The notes below the pieces were generated by a model. That model did no database searches and had not been told where the DNA came from. It saw nothing but the letters and a program-made list of their open reading frames with translations. Of a DNA stretch of 64,000 nucleotides, positions 1-10,820 are shown piece after piece; position 1 is the first letter of the stretch; each line of letters opens with the position of its first letter. The stretch comes from Strix aluco. Its lineage: Eukaryota > Chordata > Aves > Strigiformes > Strigidae. The position numbers and the translations under genes were made by a program. Location: NCBI RefSeq assembly GCF_031877795.1, contig NC_133935.1, positions 73,178,303 to 73,242,302 on the forward strand, read 5' to 3'.

Positions 1-195
1 TCAAGCTGCCACAGACTCTGCCCAGGATAAGAAGAATAATCCCCCAAAAGCTCTTCAGAGTTTGAGATGACTTTCCTTCATTTTCGTGTTTCACTACAGG
101 AAAATGTCTTACTGCCCTAGTAGGTATTTCCATGCTGTATGTTTTCCCATTAAAATTAAAGCTATCAACTTGTGTCTTCAAGCCAACTATTTTAC
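1..195 (-). other. SLC26A4: SLC26A4 intron after fourth coding exon
   Basis: Intron sequence after the donor at 195-194, truncated by the window edge. No exon or repeat recognised. Confidence 0.85.
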
Positions 196-386
196 CTGTA
201 AAATTCCAACCAGAAATGTGAGGGTACTAGCAATCAGCACTCTCTGTGCATCTCTGGATTCAGTGTCTATCAGTGTCCCAGTACCATTAGTCCCTGTAGC
301 ATTACTGCCATCTATGAGAAAATTCTCATCAGGGGCCATGCTCAATACCACAGATCCCACCATCAAACTGACTACAGGGAATGGAC
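196..386 (-). CDS. SLC26A4: SLC26A4 fourth coding exon (residues 136-199)
   Basis: Acceptor TCATTACAG|GTCC, donor TTTTACAG|GTAAAA. Encodes [19 protein letters not shown] and the extracellular loop with two N-glycosylation sequons, Asn164-Ala-Thr and Asn169-Gly-Thr, then [21 protein letters not shown]. It ends on a complete codon, as human exon 5 does (c.600). Confidence 0.95.
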
Positions 387-3300
387 CTGTAATGACAAAC
401 AGAACACAATAAAGTTTAATATATATCAAAAAGAAGCATTTATCAGACTAGACAAACAAACTCTAAATCAGAAAATCCATTTAATATTTTAACTGGGGTA
501 CATTAGTACTATTAGGGGGCCAGGAGCCATAGGCACTGCAAACATGACACAAAGATACAATTCCTTCCTCAAATAACTTACATTCTACATACAGGTGCAG
601 TTTCGTGCTTTGCTTAAACCAATTCAGGACTGTACCAAGGCCAAAAAGGGCAACATGTTCCAACCATCTCCCTTGTATCAGCACCACAATGAGACAAAAC
701 AGATCACTGATCCAGCTGAGAGCAACATTTAAATTTTTTGGGGGTCATGGTTAGCTTTCAGCTGATCCAGATTGCCACACAGGTGCACGGTCAGGAATCC
801 CCACACCATGGTGGTGGCAGGAACATGCACCACGGGGTAGGACCACATCTTTTGGCTGTAGTGTGGTATTACATTGGCTAAAGATGACTGAAACTATACT
901 TTGGGCAAGATACAGAGAGAGTAAGTGATCATTGTGTCAGCAACACACAATCTAAAAGTAATCACATTTGTTGCAGTTATTTACTAAAATTACGCAGAAA
1001 AAGGAAAATGTAATGAAATGCCCTAAAGAAGGATAAGTTAATTTTACAGATACCTTAGAGGACACTTCATGAATAAGAGTATTGGAGAAAGCATAAAAAG
1101 GAGCATTTGATAGTGTAGAAAGTAGGAATGTCAACATAAGTAGAGGTTACAGCTCAGACCTGGATAGCAAATGTGAGCTGACAGGTAGGGTAGGAAGAGG
1201 CTAACAAAGTGGAGAAAACATACAGAAGTATTTGATGCAGCAGAGAAGAAAGTTGATGAAAAAGCGTAATATCATGCCAAAGCTTTGGGAGGGGAAAACA
1301 ATCTATTCTTAGTAGATATGAACAAGGAAAGACTGTATTTTGTTAGAATGAAGGAAAAGAAACTTCAGTGACCAAGCTGTAACATGAATTTTAAATGTGA
1401 GAACTGACACTTCAAGAAAGTATTCAGAAAGTATCAACAAGGTTTACCCATAGCCATGATGTGAGGACCTAGAGCGAGGCTGGAGTGGACACACAGGTTC
1501 TGGGTCTCCGCAACAGGCAAGAAGATGATATTGTCCACAGTGATCAAAAAAGGATGCAGCAAGGAAGGCTTGTAGAGAAGACTAAAAGAGCTCTGTTTTA
1601 GCCATCTTGAGCTTTAGCTGATAGAAAAAATATCTGTTCATACTGCCTACCAAGGCCTTGATCTTGTAATTTCTTGCATAGAGTATAGCCAAAGACAAGT
1701 TTTAAACTTCAGCATAAATGCACGCAAAAAGCATGCACGGGCAAAACTGAAGTTAGCTATTATGCACAGTTGCCTGTACAGAGAAGAAATAAGCCTTAAG
1801 TCCTTCAAACCCACCAATATTAATATTCAGCACAACCAATTTGGTTCAGAAAGTAGTTATCTTTTATGAAATATGAATGTCCACAGTAAGGGTTAACATT
1901 TCATAACAGATAATTCACTGTAACTTGAAAACATGCAGTTACCAACTGAGATGTGCCTTGATGTTCCCAGGAAAAAGTATGTCAGGATGGGAAAAAAGGC
2001 AGAATAGAGACCATATCCAACAGGAACTGCAACCAGCAAAGCATATGCCAAACCTGAAATGATAGATTATCAAAATGTCAGGTTTAAAATCTCTCAACAA
2101 ACTACTATCTTGTCTAGAATAGACTTTCAGAAAGGTTTACTCCTTCTGCCCAGACACAATTTAGAATGTGTTTTGTCTGTAAATCAGTTGCAGGCACGTA
2201 TGTGAGTATCAATGACTGTAAATGATTGTATATCCCACATGTAGTTGGATGAGTAAGTACTGAAAGATGTTGCCATATTTGTATAGGTAGCACAAAACAC
2301 AGTCTCAGATGTGAAGTTTGAGTGGGGGAACACTGTTGCAAGAGCAAATGGTTTGCCCCTTGAGAGAAAAGAGGGATATGTGAAGTGTTCTAGTTATAGA
2401 CAGAAATTTCAAGCACAGGCTGAATTACTACACTACAAATATGCTTCAGTATGTTCAGCCCCTCTGAAAATCAAGTTGCCTTTTTTTTTTTTTTTTCAAT
2501 ATCAGTTTATAAACTTAAAAGCCAAAAGTAAAACACATAAATTTGAGAGTTTTGATCCTTACCGTCGTGTTCCTTTGTATACTCGTTCAAGCCATCAAAT
2601 CCAACAAACAATGAAAAAAAAAAAAAGAAGAAAAAATTTGCCTTCAGTATCATATCCCTGTTACTTCCCACTGCAGGGTGTAGTGGGATCAAAGATACCA
2701 CAAAAACCTCTCAGAGCTCAAAACAATTGAAGTCCTGGTCATACTACTGTGACTGGTGGGAGGACTGCAAGCAACACACACAGTTGCTGGGAGTTAGGGA
2801 CTGCAGGGACTTCAAGATCACAGAAGACTCTTTTTTGGCAAACATTTTGTCCAATTTTCCCCACATCGCATGATTTAGATTTTCAGAATTATTATATATT
2901 TTAAAAATTACAGCTAGATTTAGATTTGCACTAATTTGGGTTTTTTAATTTTTTTTTTTAATACATAGGTGGGAGACCAAACAGTGTATTTCACTAACCA
3001 GTTTTACAAGTGAAATTTAATTGTGAGAAAATCAGGCCCCACTGTAAAAAAATAAATGAGGGGGTTACAGTAAGAACATAATAGCTGTTACAAGTCATCT
3101 GAAAAGCCCATCTGGCCCAGTTCGTTTTAAAAAGGCAGAGAAGTCCTGTAACTGTGGTGCTACCTCCAGCAGAGATCTTCCAGCACTGACACAGACTCTC
3201 CGCCGGAGCTGCGGACAAATCACTTGTCATTCCTCAGGTCACCCTCTGCCTGGGGCAGAAGTTTGTAAAGCTTTTTTTCTGCCAGGCTGTGCCTCCCTAG

Positions 3301-5033
3301 CATGCTCCAAGGGAACAGACAGTAGGGAATACTTGTGGCTAATTGGGAATGCGTAAACTGCTTTCTTTGTTCCCAATATGAATCTTTGCCCCCTTGTGCA
3401 AACAATTTCTACTGAGGGAAAATGAGGGGTTGACACAGCTAGTTTAATCTCCCCCAGTCCAGAAAAACTGTGAAAATAGTGTAAGAACACTACTGAGATG
3501 AAAGAAAAATGTGCTGGTTTGTGTCAGGGTTATAGCTAGTCTTGTCTTTGAAAGCAAACCTTATCAGCTGCCTCAGGCAGAATGGTTCTGCCCTTTAAGC
3601 CTTCCTTAACTAGCTTATTTTAATCAATTTCTTCTTATTCCTGCCACTTTTCTCTTTGTTCACCTACTGAATGCTTTCCTAATGAATGGAATAAGGAAAC
3701 AAGGAACACTTAATATTGCAAGCCATGAACTGTAAGCATTCACCAAATGTATCCATTTTTTAAATGTGAATATGCCACCACCTCCTGGGAGGCTGTTTTC
3801 TGCGGATATGTGAACAATCTTATGGGCCAAATTTTAAAGGAGAGTAGATATCAAGTTTGCATTATTTTGGGGCAATAACTAGATTTTTGTAGGCAGCTGC
3901 AGGACAGCTGTAGGCTCAGATAACCAAGAAAGAGAAATAAGACCACATGGCCTATCGCAATGTGATTAAAATTTTAAATATCAGAATGAATACTCTTTGA
4001 GCAAAAGGCTTGGGAAAAAAGTTAAATACATCTTGATAGCACATCAAAAGAAATTTAAATCTTCTAGCCAAGCAGAGAAAAAAAGAATAAATTAAACCCA
4101 TCAATTATTTATTGAAAAATAATATCTAATATCTAGTATTAAATAACAAGTCTCAGATTTGTAATTCAATCTGCATAACATCCCTGTGTTCAGCCGTCTC
4201 CCTTATAGAATCGTCCTGGGGAGCGGAGGGCCGGTGTGCCCGGCTTTACCTTGCAAGGTGGCGACGAGGCCGGTGCTGACCCCCGAGATGACATCGCTGA
4301 TCAGCCACTCCTTCACCCGGTAGTTGGGCAGCCACTCCAGGATGGGCAGAAAGGACTTGGCAATCTGAAAGGCCCTTTTTCTTGAACATCTGCAAGAAAA
4401 CAAGTGATGAACATACCCCATGGGGCTGCAACTGGAAAGCCCCCAACAACCCCAAGCTGAAGGAAAGCGATGCCCATTTTAAGAGGCAGAGATGGGCACG
4501 GTCGTGTCTTCCAGACAGGGACGGGGTGTGGTGGTGGCAGAAGTGCTGCTGTCTCCCGTGGAAGCACCCTGTGGGCAGCTGCGTCCACGCGCTTCTTCAC
4601 GAAGGGAAGCAACGATCGGTCTGTCGACAGACCGGCGTTGTTTGGGCCACTTCACCCCTCGGCGAGTGGAGTTCATCGGCGCCGGGACAGCGCGTCCCCC
4701 GGCACCTGCCCGCTCTCCTCACCGCTGCCCCGGTACCCGCCCGCTCTCCTCACCGCTGCCGGGGCACCCCCCGGCTCTCCTTACCGCTCCCGGGGCACCC
4801 GCCCGCTCTCCTCACCGCTGCCCCGCGGGCCCGGCGCGCCCCGCGGCTGGCGGAGCCCCGCCGGGCGCCGGCACCCACCTGCAGGCCGCCTGCGCCCGCT
4901 CGCGGAGCGTGGGCGGCAGCGGCGGCCGCCGCTCGTTCTCCTCCTGGAAGCCCGCCTCGCTGTAGATGGGCCGCGCCACCACGTAGTGGCTGAGCTCCGC
5001 CAGCGGCTCCTCCGCCCGCTCGCCCGCTGCCAT
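196..5033 (-). CDS. SLC26A4: SLC26A4 (pendrin), 5' part, four coding exons, gene continues past left edge
   Basis: Pendrin is a plasma-membrane anion exchanger (chloride, iodide, bicarbonate) of the SLC26 family. Exons in transcript order are 5033-4879, 4389-4250, 2053-1943 and 386-196 (155, 140, 111 and 191 nt), joining in frame to 199 codons. The reconstructed protein has the N-terminal [17 protein letters not shown], then [57 protein letters not shown] and [11 protein letters not shown], all close to human pendrin. Exon sizes 140 and 111 equal human exons 3 and 4; human exon 5 is 185 nt, so this one has two extra codons. Only the cytosolic N-terminus and the first transmembrane segments are present; the remaining membrane domain and the STAS domain lie beyond base 1. 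SLC26A3 and prestin (SLC26A5) fit worse at the N-terminus and in the extracellular loop. The start is the only ATG in a strong context (GCCATGG) before the conserved motif. Confidence 0.95.
387..1942 (-). other. SLC26A4: SLC26A4 intron, about 1.56 kb
   Basis: Unique AT-rich intron between the third and fourth coding exons. No exon, repeat or RNA gene recognised on either strand. Confidence 0.85.
1943..2053 (-). CDS. SLC26A4: SLC26A4 third coding exon (residues 99-136)
   Basis: This exon is too short for a simple ORF call. Acceptor ATTTCAG|GTTTGG, donor CAGTTG|GTAACT. Encodes [18 protein letters not shown], then [18 protein letters not shown], with both junction codons being Gly. Its 111-nt length equals human exon 4. 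The residue after LQG is Leu where human pendrin has Met. Confidence 0.94.
2054..4249 (-). other. SLC26A4: SLC26A4 intron, about 2.2 kb
   Basis: AT-rich intron with a poly-T run near 2470-2486 and a short A-rich stretch near 2610-2635. Nothing coding is recognised; the short ORFs here have no resemblance to known proteins. Confidence 0.8.
4250..4389 (-). CDS. SLC26A4: SLC26A4 second coding exon (residues 52-99)
   Basis: Acceptor TTCTTGCAG|ATG, donor TTGCAAG|GTAAAG. Encodes [12 protein letters not shown] through STGLVATLQ plus the first base of Gly99. It carries the conserved SLC26 segment before transmembrane helix 1. Its 140-nt length equals human exon 3. Confidence 0.95.
4390..4878 (-). 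other. SLC26A4: SLC26A4 first coding intron, 489 bp, GC-rich, contains minisatellite
   Basis: Intron between exons 4879-5033 and 4250-4389. It lies inside the promoter CpG island and holds the 31-bp tandem repeat at 4701-4824. Confidence 0.85.
4701..4824. repeat. 31-bp minisatellite, four copies
   Basis: Four back-to-back 31-bp units start at 4701, 4732, 4763 and 4794, with the anchor gctctcct at 4712, 4743, 4774 and 4805. Units 1 and 4 differ at one base. On the minus (SLC26A4 sense) strand units 1, 2 and 4 read CGGTGAGG and unit 3 reads CGGTAAGG, so each is a good match to a 5' splice site. It lies 55 bp inside the intron after the first coding exon. Confidence 0.95.
4879..5033 (-). CDS. 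SLC26A4: SLC26A4 first coding exon (residues 1-51 plus 2 nt)
   Basis: Starts [19 protein letters not shown] and ends ...RERAQAAC plus the first two bases of an Arg codon. The donor is CTGCAG|GTGGGT at 4878-4877. Human counterpart is 164 nt, so this exon is three codons shorter. A possible acceptor (CGCCTCAG|GCGG, exon from 5041) lies just upstream, consistent with the non-coding exon 1 of human SLC26A4. Confidence 0.93.
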
Positions 5034-5268
5034 GGCCCCGCCTGAGGCGGCGGGCACTGAGCGGCGCCCGCGCCGGCACCCCCTGGCGGCCCGCCGCCCG
5101 CCGCCCCTCGGCTCGGGGCGCGGCTCGGCCCCGCCGCCCAGCGCTGTCCGCGTCCTGAAGCGGCGGCGCAGCGCGGCCCCCGCCGCCGTCCCGGCCGCCC
5201 ACGGCTCTACCTGCGCCCGCGCCCGTTCCTCGGCCTCGGGCAGGGCGAGCCGGCACCGCCGCAGCGGC

Positions 5269-5275
5269 ATTTATA
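5269..5275 (-). promoter_or_regulatory. SLC26A4: TATA box, SLC26A4 candidate core promoter
   Basis: TATAAAT on the minus strand inside a GC-rich island, about 236 bases upstream of the SLC26A4 ATG. A start site would be expected near 5240. A candidate non-coding exon 1 would end at 5211 (CGCAG|GTAGAG), and a candidate acceptor is at 5042 (CCTCAG|GCGG), giving a 169-bp first intron. The splice assignment is inference. Confidence 0.55.
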
Positions 5276-5449
5276 CGGCCGGCCGCGGCCGGGCGCTTTA
5301 TTTACGGGGAAACAGAGAGACCCGGCTCCGGGCTGGCCCGGGCGACGCCTCCGTCCGCCCTCCCCCTCCGGCCCAGCTGGCCCCCTCGCAAACCCTGCCC
5401 CGGGCCGGCGCTCCCCGGAGCGACACTCCCAGCCCCGCGGCGGCCGGCA

Positions 5450-5490
5450 GCCCCGTCCCCTCCCGTCCCCTCCCGTCCCCTCGGGGCGGG
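5450..5490 (-). repeat. C/G-tract repeat with G-quadruplex potential upstream of SLC26A4
   Basis: Three copies of the 10-mer gtcccctccc, approximately, at 5455-5484. On the minus strand this is a series of GGGG and GGG runs separated by one or two bases, which fits an intramolecular G-quadruplex. It lies about 200 bp upstream of the TATA box. Confidence 0.6.
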
Positions 5491-5700
5491 GGGCTGCATT
5501 TCAAAGCCGGCCGCCCGGCAGCCCTGCCGCCCGGGGGCAGCGCGGGATGCGGGTCGTTGTCGGCGGGAATTCCCCCCCGGCGTGCGGAGCGGGGCTCGCC
5601 GCACGCACACGAACCCCACGAGCAGGGGGGTGGCCTCGTCCCCCTTCCCCAGTCGCCCTGAGGAGCCGTCTGCCCGCCGGCGGCCTGCGGCGGTGCTCGC

Positions 5701-8700
5701 TGGAAAACGGGCCTGAGGGACAAGATAGGATCAGCCGCTCCACGGGCCACGCAGAAACCTCCTCCGAGTTTCCAAAGCCCTGCTGCATCCCATGATCCAA
5801 GTGTTGGGAATCGGCTACGTGCAGAGATACAAACACCTAGTCAACTGCTTCTGCTCTCTGAACCATCCCTCGGCTCACCCAGCCGCCTCAGCGGGAAGGA
5901 GAAGCGGTTTGGAGCCCGCAGGCTCTTCGTGTCCTGCCTGAAATGACAGAAGGTGGCCCGGGGCTGCGGCTCCTCGTTTGCCCGAGGGGGGTCGAAGAGA
6001 ATGAACTCCTTGGCTGCCCTGCTGTAATTTAGAATTGGAGATAGGACTGAGGCTGAAAAAGTCAACCCTGCACGCTAAGTACTGCTGGCTACATTGCAGC
6101 TCTTCCATGTTATGTATGGAGGACAGCCTAGGAAAGATCTTGCAGAAGTGAAGTGAAGCGTGTGTCCTCCTCACCCTGGAAAATGTTTCAAATTTAGGAT
6201 CAGTGACAATGTTTCGACTAATGCCAAAGAGGCACTGAGGGTACTGCAGCAAGTGAAATATTTGTTCAACGAACTACTCAGGCACGGATATTGTCAATGG
6301 CCTCAGTTTCAAGCGTTCTAGTATAGTCCTAACATCAGGCATGTTGGAGCCAACGTTGCTGAACTGGAAAGAAGCTACTTGCTGAAACTACATTTCGTAG
6401 TGTAACACAGGTCAGGCTTTCTCACTCTGCAGCAGGCTTCCCTTGCTGCTGCGCTATAAGAAACGTCTATAGGTAAACTGCTGAAAGGTTTGATCTGAGG
6501 AAATGTTGTATCAGGCAGCAAAACAGCCAGCTTCCTAAACTGAGTCCCAAAGTTTTGTAGAAGCTCATAAGCACAGCACTGCTGTGAGTTAGAGCTGAGA
6601 GTTAATGTCTAGCGGTAGGACTCCGTATTTTAAGGAAAGTGGTCTTACATAAATGTTACTCACTCCAGAGTGGGAAAGCTTTCAGATTTTTTTACTAGCA
6701 GCTAATACTGTGGGGAAATTGAATTAATATTGAAAAACAGAAGAGTAGCTTGATTCAGTTATGCACATACTAAAGCACATACAGAAAACTGAGCTGGCAT
6801 CAAAACTGAGTAATCTATTGAGTCAGAATCCACTCCTGATAAAAATGGAGTAGCATGAAAAGTAGTTTTGAAATCCAACTTTGAAAAGCTGTTGTGGTAA
6901 CATCTTCTTAGGTTCTAAAATTAACACAAAGACAATGAAATTACTCCAGAAGGTATAATGGCTTCTAGGTTAATCATTAAAGCAAAGAATAATAGCAAAA
7001 ACTTTTGCAGGAACCCAACACAGATGCCCTACACTTACAACATAAACTCATTTTTCAGGACCGGATGTGTATTACATATTATTTTCTTCTAGAATACCCA
7101 CAAAACCATAAAAGAGAACTGGGTGATATCAAGAAGAGAAAAAGTCACATTGAACATGGTAATTAACATGGGAATACTACAGGCAGAAGTAGTTACAGAC
7201 TGTAACTCATGTCCCTTGCAAATTCATTTCCTGCAGCACGCGTCTGCCTGAATGGAACTCCAAGGTTCAGCATCACAGGTGGTGAGATGCTGTAGGACCA
7301 TCACCAGATGATGTACAGATGAGAACTCTGTAGGACCATACATATTGGCAGGACAGAATATGCATGTTTGAGGACAAGAGGTTTCAAGAAAAAAGCTCCA
7401 TCTGTGCAACACAATGAACTTACCAGAATTTGAAAAGAAAATTATTTGAGGAGGAGGATAAAGAATGCAAACCCTCACTCAGAATGGATCCCATACACAG
7501 AGACAGATCTGTGTGAAATCAGAAGCAACGAGTTTCTAAACTGTGATGTTGCTGACCCCACTCAGCGTGCTGCCCTGCGTAGCATCCCCTTCCCCTGGAC
7601 CACTAACCCTTCAAGCTAGAAGGCAGGCTCTTCCTTTCTCTTTTCAACTTTAGCTTTTTTTTTTGTTTTGTTAACTTGAAATCTACATCAATCTTCTAAA
7701 TCCTTTTGTTCACCTTATTATTTGCTACTATTGCCTAATTAGTCCATGTTCATTTTGTACTTGGTATGAGACAAACAATCCAGGATGGATACACAGCCTG
7801 TTTCCAAGACCCTGCCTACAGTATCACTGTATGCTCTGTTCCCAAGTCCTTAACACGAAATGCCTAAGTCATGTCTGGAGAAAAATCAAAGCCTAAGATT
7901 TTGTCCTTACTGGCCAAGAATAACAGTCCTTCCCTTCCTCTCACATTGTCTCTTTTCTGTATTATGTCTTAAACTCAAGAGGAAAGGAGTAGTTTAGCAC
8001 CTTCCCAGCCAACTTGGTTTCTTCTTCCATAGTCACGGGAATATGGACTTAAACCTCAGGCTAAATAAAATGTAGAACATGGTCTCACTTTCTAGAGGAA
8101 TAGCTATTAAGCTATCTCACAAAGCTCGATTATCACCAGAACTACCACCTCTTCTGGCTGTGTTTTCAAAGAGAAGAGTAAACCCAATCAGACTACACAG
8201 ACAGTCTGATCTCAGGCAGCAGGATAAAGGAAAGGATTTAAACTATGACTTAGTCATAGCTGAAGCTGCAAGTCTTGCAGACATACTTTTATCACAGCTG
8301 CAATTCGTGTTCAATTTCCAGACAAGTGAGTTCTGAGAGATGCTTCCCATTTTCATTTTCCCTAGTAGCTGGCTTTGTTATCTCCTCACTTCCAACAGAC
8401 ATGCTAGCACTCATATCTAACTCCCCCTAGTCACTAAACATAGCGGGTAGGCTCCCACTCACTAAACCCTAGTATGTTTGGGAATCCAAAGAGGCTTGGC
8501 TGTGTTGATGTAGAGACAGAGATCGACTCGGTAAATTTCAGAAGGGAATCCTCTAGCATATATAGTCCTGGTCTGTAGGAATGTAGCCTGCTCCCACCTC
8601 CACTCAGCTCTCATGAAGCTGGAGATGGAATAGTGACATCCTTTTAGGGCAGACTTGCACTTGCAGGCGTTAACAGGAATTTTCTATGGACCACAATCGT

Positions 8701-10027
8701 ATTTCAGAGTGATGGACGCAAAATTAGAGGGACTGTGTTTTCCTCACAAATACACCTTGCAATGCTCATCATTATTTGCACATTGCCTCAAGAGTGAAAC
8801 ACAAGTATTACATTTTATCATAGAAAACAAAATATTCCACATTACTCCTGAACTGGGGATGCTCAGTTCCAGAACTATGTTGTTAGACATGACAACATAC
8901 ACAGCAATACTCAGCACAGAGTACTGGACTGGAAAGACATAAGTGAGAGCTGATTTTCCAACTTAACTTTATCTGTAAAATGATTTGTATCAGGTTGCAT
9001 TGGGACGCAGATTACAGTTGTCACTGGGATAAACACTGCCCAAAGGCAAGGCAAAATGAGGGTTTCTGTCCCAAAGAGCTTACAAAGTAAATTCAGTATT
9101 TCAAGGAACACTTGCAGCCATGTAATACTTCTACAATAACTTCACATTTGGAAAAACAAACTTAAATATTTTCAGTGCTGAGTAAAAACCAGAGCTTTTA
9201 CCCTTTAAAACAGGCTAGGAAAGCATGGTATATTTTCAATGAGGCTACACAGGTAGGGACTACTGTGGCAGCAAATGCAGGTAGTCCTAGGGCAAGAGTA
9301 CATATTCAGAAAAGACTGCACAATTTATGTTATTAAAGATAGATTATCAGACGTTTGTTGCAAAAATAGAAAAAAGGGAAAAACATCCTGTCTAGCTAAG
9401 GGTGCTTTCATTTAAGGAAACACCGAAGCATGTAGTTAGGTCTATTAATATTCAGGTCAGTTCTCATGCACCCACCATGACCTCACTGCTTTCTTGACTC
9501 AGCAGAAAAAGGGGTTTTTGAAAAAAACATGAAAACACATCTCTTTTTTTTTTTTTTTTGAAAGCTACTATCAGTTAAACCTGTGCAAATATTTTTAGAA
9601 TTAATACTCTCTCCTATGCTTCCCCACCAAAGTACTGAAAATGCACATTCCTACTTTTGTGGAGGGAAAAAAGCTCCAAAACAACCAATTACTTTGACAT
9701 TATTTAGAGTATAAAGAGCTCTAAATTCTTACTTCTGGAGACATACCCAGAATTAAATCAACTGTCAGACATGAGTACAGGAAGTAATTTTGATTCCATC
9801 AGTATTAGTGGAGATTTAACTTTTTTTTCAGCACTTCCCTACAAAAACAGGCAAACATGACCAAAATCTGACCAAACAGCCTGAAAGAGCAGGAGTTAAA
9901 AACATGACATTTTGATTAACTCTTTCCCTGTTTATCAACCACAACTTAAAACATTACCAATGAGAAAATTGTATGTAAAGTTGATCCACTGAACAAGCTT
10001 GTAGGAATTGCAACCAATCACTCTACA
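5701..10027. other. Intergenic stretch between SLC26A4 promoter and CR1
   Basis: Unique AT-rich sequence between two genes. It has a poly-T run near 9543-9560. No exon, RNA gene or transposable element is recognised with confidence. Confidence 0.7.
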
Positions 10028-10820
10028 GAGAGAGAGATCTGGACAGGCTGGAGCGATGGGCTAAGGCCAACTGTAGGAGTTTCAATAAGGCCAAATGCCG
10101 GGTGCTGCACTTTGGCCACAACAACCCCCAGCAGCGCTACAGGCTTGGGGAGGAGTGGCTGGAGAGCTGCCAGTCAGAGAGGGACCTGGGGGTGTTGATT
10201 GACAGCCGGCTGAACATGAGCCAGCAGTGTGCCCAGGTGGCCAAGAAGGCCAATGGTATCCTGGCCTGTATCAGAAATAGCGTGGCCAGCAGGGACAGGG
10301 AAGTGATCTGGCCCCTGTACTTGGCACTGGTGAGGCTGCACCTCGATTACTGTGTTCAGTTTTGAGCCCCTCACTACAAAAAGGACATTGAATTACTCAA
10401 GCGTGTCCAGAGAAGGGCAACGAAGCTGGTGAAGGGTCTGGAGCACATGTCGTACGAGGAGCGGCTGAGGGAACTGGGGTTGTTTAGTCTGGAGGAGGCT
10501 GAGGGGAGACCTCATTGCTCTCTACAACTACCTGAAAGGAGGTTGCAGAGAGCTGGGGATGAGTCTCTTTAATCAAGTAACAAGCAACAGAACAAGAGGT
10601 AATGGCCTCAAGTTGTGCCAGGGAAGGTTTAGACTGGATATTAGGAAGCATTTCTTTACAGAACAGGTTGTTGGGTGTTGGAATGGGCTGCCCAGGGTGG
10701 TGGTGGAGTCCCCATCCCTGGAGGTGTTTAAGAGTCACATTGAGATAGCCCTTAGGGATATGGTGTAGTTGGGAACTGTCAGTGTTAGGTTAATGGTTGG
10801 ACTAGATGATCTTCAAGGTC
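10028..10820 (+). mobile_element. CR1 LINE 3' fragment, 5' part of a split copy
   Basis: Decayed end of CR1 ORF2 (reverse transcriptase C-terminal region) in the plus orientation, with recognisable pieces [29 protein letters not shown] and [12 protein letters not shown], followed by the CR1 3' region ggttggactagatgatcttc. The reading frame is interrupted, for example by TGA after CVQF. The copy is 5'-truncated and is broken by an LTR at 10821-11275; its tail resumes at 11276. Confidence 0.9.

Larger units (their letters stand above)
4600..5700. promoter_or_regulatory. SLC26A4: CpG island over SLC26A4 promoter and first coding exon
   Basis: Very CpG-dense, GC-rich stretch in an otherwise AT-rich region. 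Bounds are judged by eye. It contains the minisatellite, the first coding exon, the TATA-like box and C-rich tracts upstream of it. Long ORFs in several frames here are composition artefacts. Confidence 0.8.

Noticed and set aside
3070-3130. Text reminiscent of a repeat found in other sauropsids (agtaagaacataatagctgt ... catctggcccag)
   Set aside because: The match is short and from memory only; without a library search I cannot call it.
4382-5750. Many overlapping ORFs of 100-210 codons near the SLC26A4 promoter
   Set aside because: They overlap in several frames, are Arg/Pro/Ala rich, and only the frame carrying the pendrin N-terminus matches a known protein.
10102-10365. 87-codon ORF resembling a reverse transcriptase fragment
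   Set aside because: It is the decayed end of CR1 ORF2, not a host gene.
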